NCBI GenBank assembly: GCA_964426915.1
Contig: CAYRTD010000107.1
Coordinates: forward strand, 1 to 14,736
Direction: 5' to 3'
DNA: 14,736 nucleotides
From: CAYRTD01 sp964426915
GTDB lineage: Bacteria; Bacteroidota; Bacteroidia; Bacteroidales; GCA-2748055
Shown here: positions 14,690-14,736 of the stretch, in pieces
How positions within the stretch are numbered: the first letter of the stretch is position 1
Layout: each line of letters begins with the position of its first letter
Translations under genes and position numbers: made by a program
Notes under the pieces: model-generated
What the model was told of the DNA's origin: nothing
The model's input: only the letters and a program-made list of their open reading frames with translations
The model's database searches: none

Positions 14690-14736
14690 TACTGTGTCAA
14701 AGATCGTTAAATTCCAAAATGAAAGCAATTCACAAC
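14690..14736 (-). CRISPR. First visible CRISPR repeat (47 nt, type II-C); array continues beyond the window
   Basis: The last 47 bases, read on the minus strand, begin GTTGTGAATTGCTTTCA and end TTTGACACAGTA. This matches the 47-nt repeat style of Bacteroidota II-C arrays, and the first 25 nt pair with the tracrRNA anti-repeat at 8739-8761, which fixes the crRNA sense as the minus strand. Only one copy is in view, so repeat identity between copies, spacer length and spacer number cannot be seen. Since transcription runs leftward, this copy is probably the trailer-end repeat and may be slightly degenerate. Confidence 0.85.
14698..14728 (-). promoter_or_regulatory. Candidate promoter embedded in the CRISPR repeat
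   Basis: Within the repeat on the minus strand, TTG (plus 14726-14728) is followed after 20 nt by GATCTTTG (plus 14698-14705), one mismatch from the Bacteroidota -7 consensus TAnnTTTG. The start site would fall in the last repeat bases or the beginning of the next spacer-side sequence. Confidence 0.4.

Noticed and set aside
14579..14736. csn2 or cas4 after cas2 (which would make the locus II-A or II-B)
   Set aside because: Only a terminator and the array follow cas2, so the locus is II-C as far as can be seen.

Overview
The window looks like a chromosomal stretch of a Bacteroidota member, probably in or near the Bacteroidales/Marinilabiliales. The reasons are a GH95 fucosidase C-terminus, a Bacteroidota-style lipoprotein, start regions mostly without Shine-Dalgarno sequences, candidate promoters of the TTTG / 19-21 nt / TAnnTTTG type, and above all a type II-C CRISPR-Cas locus with a very long Cas9 and a 47-nt repeat beginning GTTGTGAATTGC. 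This placement comes from gene content and motifs only.

Layout. 1-424 is the 3' end of a GH95 alpha-L-fucosidase gene. 425-1209 has no gene but holds a strong palindrome with a T tail (488-562). 1210-3588 is a two-gene unit: an outer-membrane porin-like beta-barrel protein and a ProV/OpuAA-type ABC ATPase, with no permease or binding protein beside it. 3589-4085 is empty. 4086-4751 encodes a DUF4136-like lipoprotein. 4791 onward carries what looks like the severed start of an ATP-grasp gene. 4939-6189 (minus) encodes a cysteine-rich winged-helix/ferredoxin protein. 6190-7286 contains only small or remnant ORFs and two palindromes. 7287-8069 encodes a stand-alone E2-type acyltransferase catalytic domain. 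8070-8680 is repeat-rich, with a purine microsatellite and a nested foldback element.

The CRISPR-Cas locus fills 8683-14736. cas9 (1509 aa), cas1 and cas2 are on the plus strand. cas9 and cas1 overlap by 4 bp, cas1 and cas2 are 17 bp apart, and there is no csn2 or cas4, so the subtype is II-C. A tracrRNA gene lies on the minus strand immediately upstream of cas9: a 23-nt anti-repeat pairs with 25 nt of the CRISPR repeat through 22 Watson-Crick pairs and one G.U, and a 10-bp terminator stem follows. After cas2 there is a bidirectional hairpin terminator, and the last 47 bases are the first visible CRISPR repeat. Its crRNA sense is on the minus strand, so array and tracrRNA share a strand opposite to the cas genes.

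The parts most worth a second look are: (i) a Bacteroidota-type promoter apparently embedded in the CRISPR repeat, which would let each repeat transcribe its own crRNA as in Neisseria II-C; (ii) the same promoter geometry just ahead of the tracrRNA anti-repeat; (iii) a 7-bp self-complementary segment in the tracrRNA that would hide part of the anti-repeat until crRNA displaces it; and (iv) tracrRNA lying antisense to the cas9 upstream region. These are sequence-based hypotheses. The cas genes, tracrRNA and repeat themselves are well supported.
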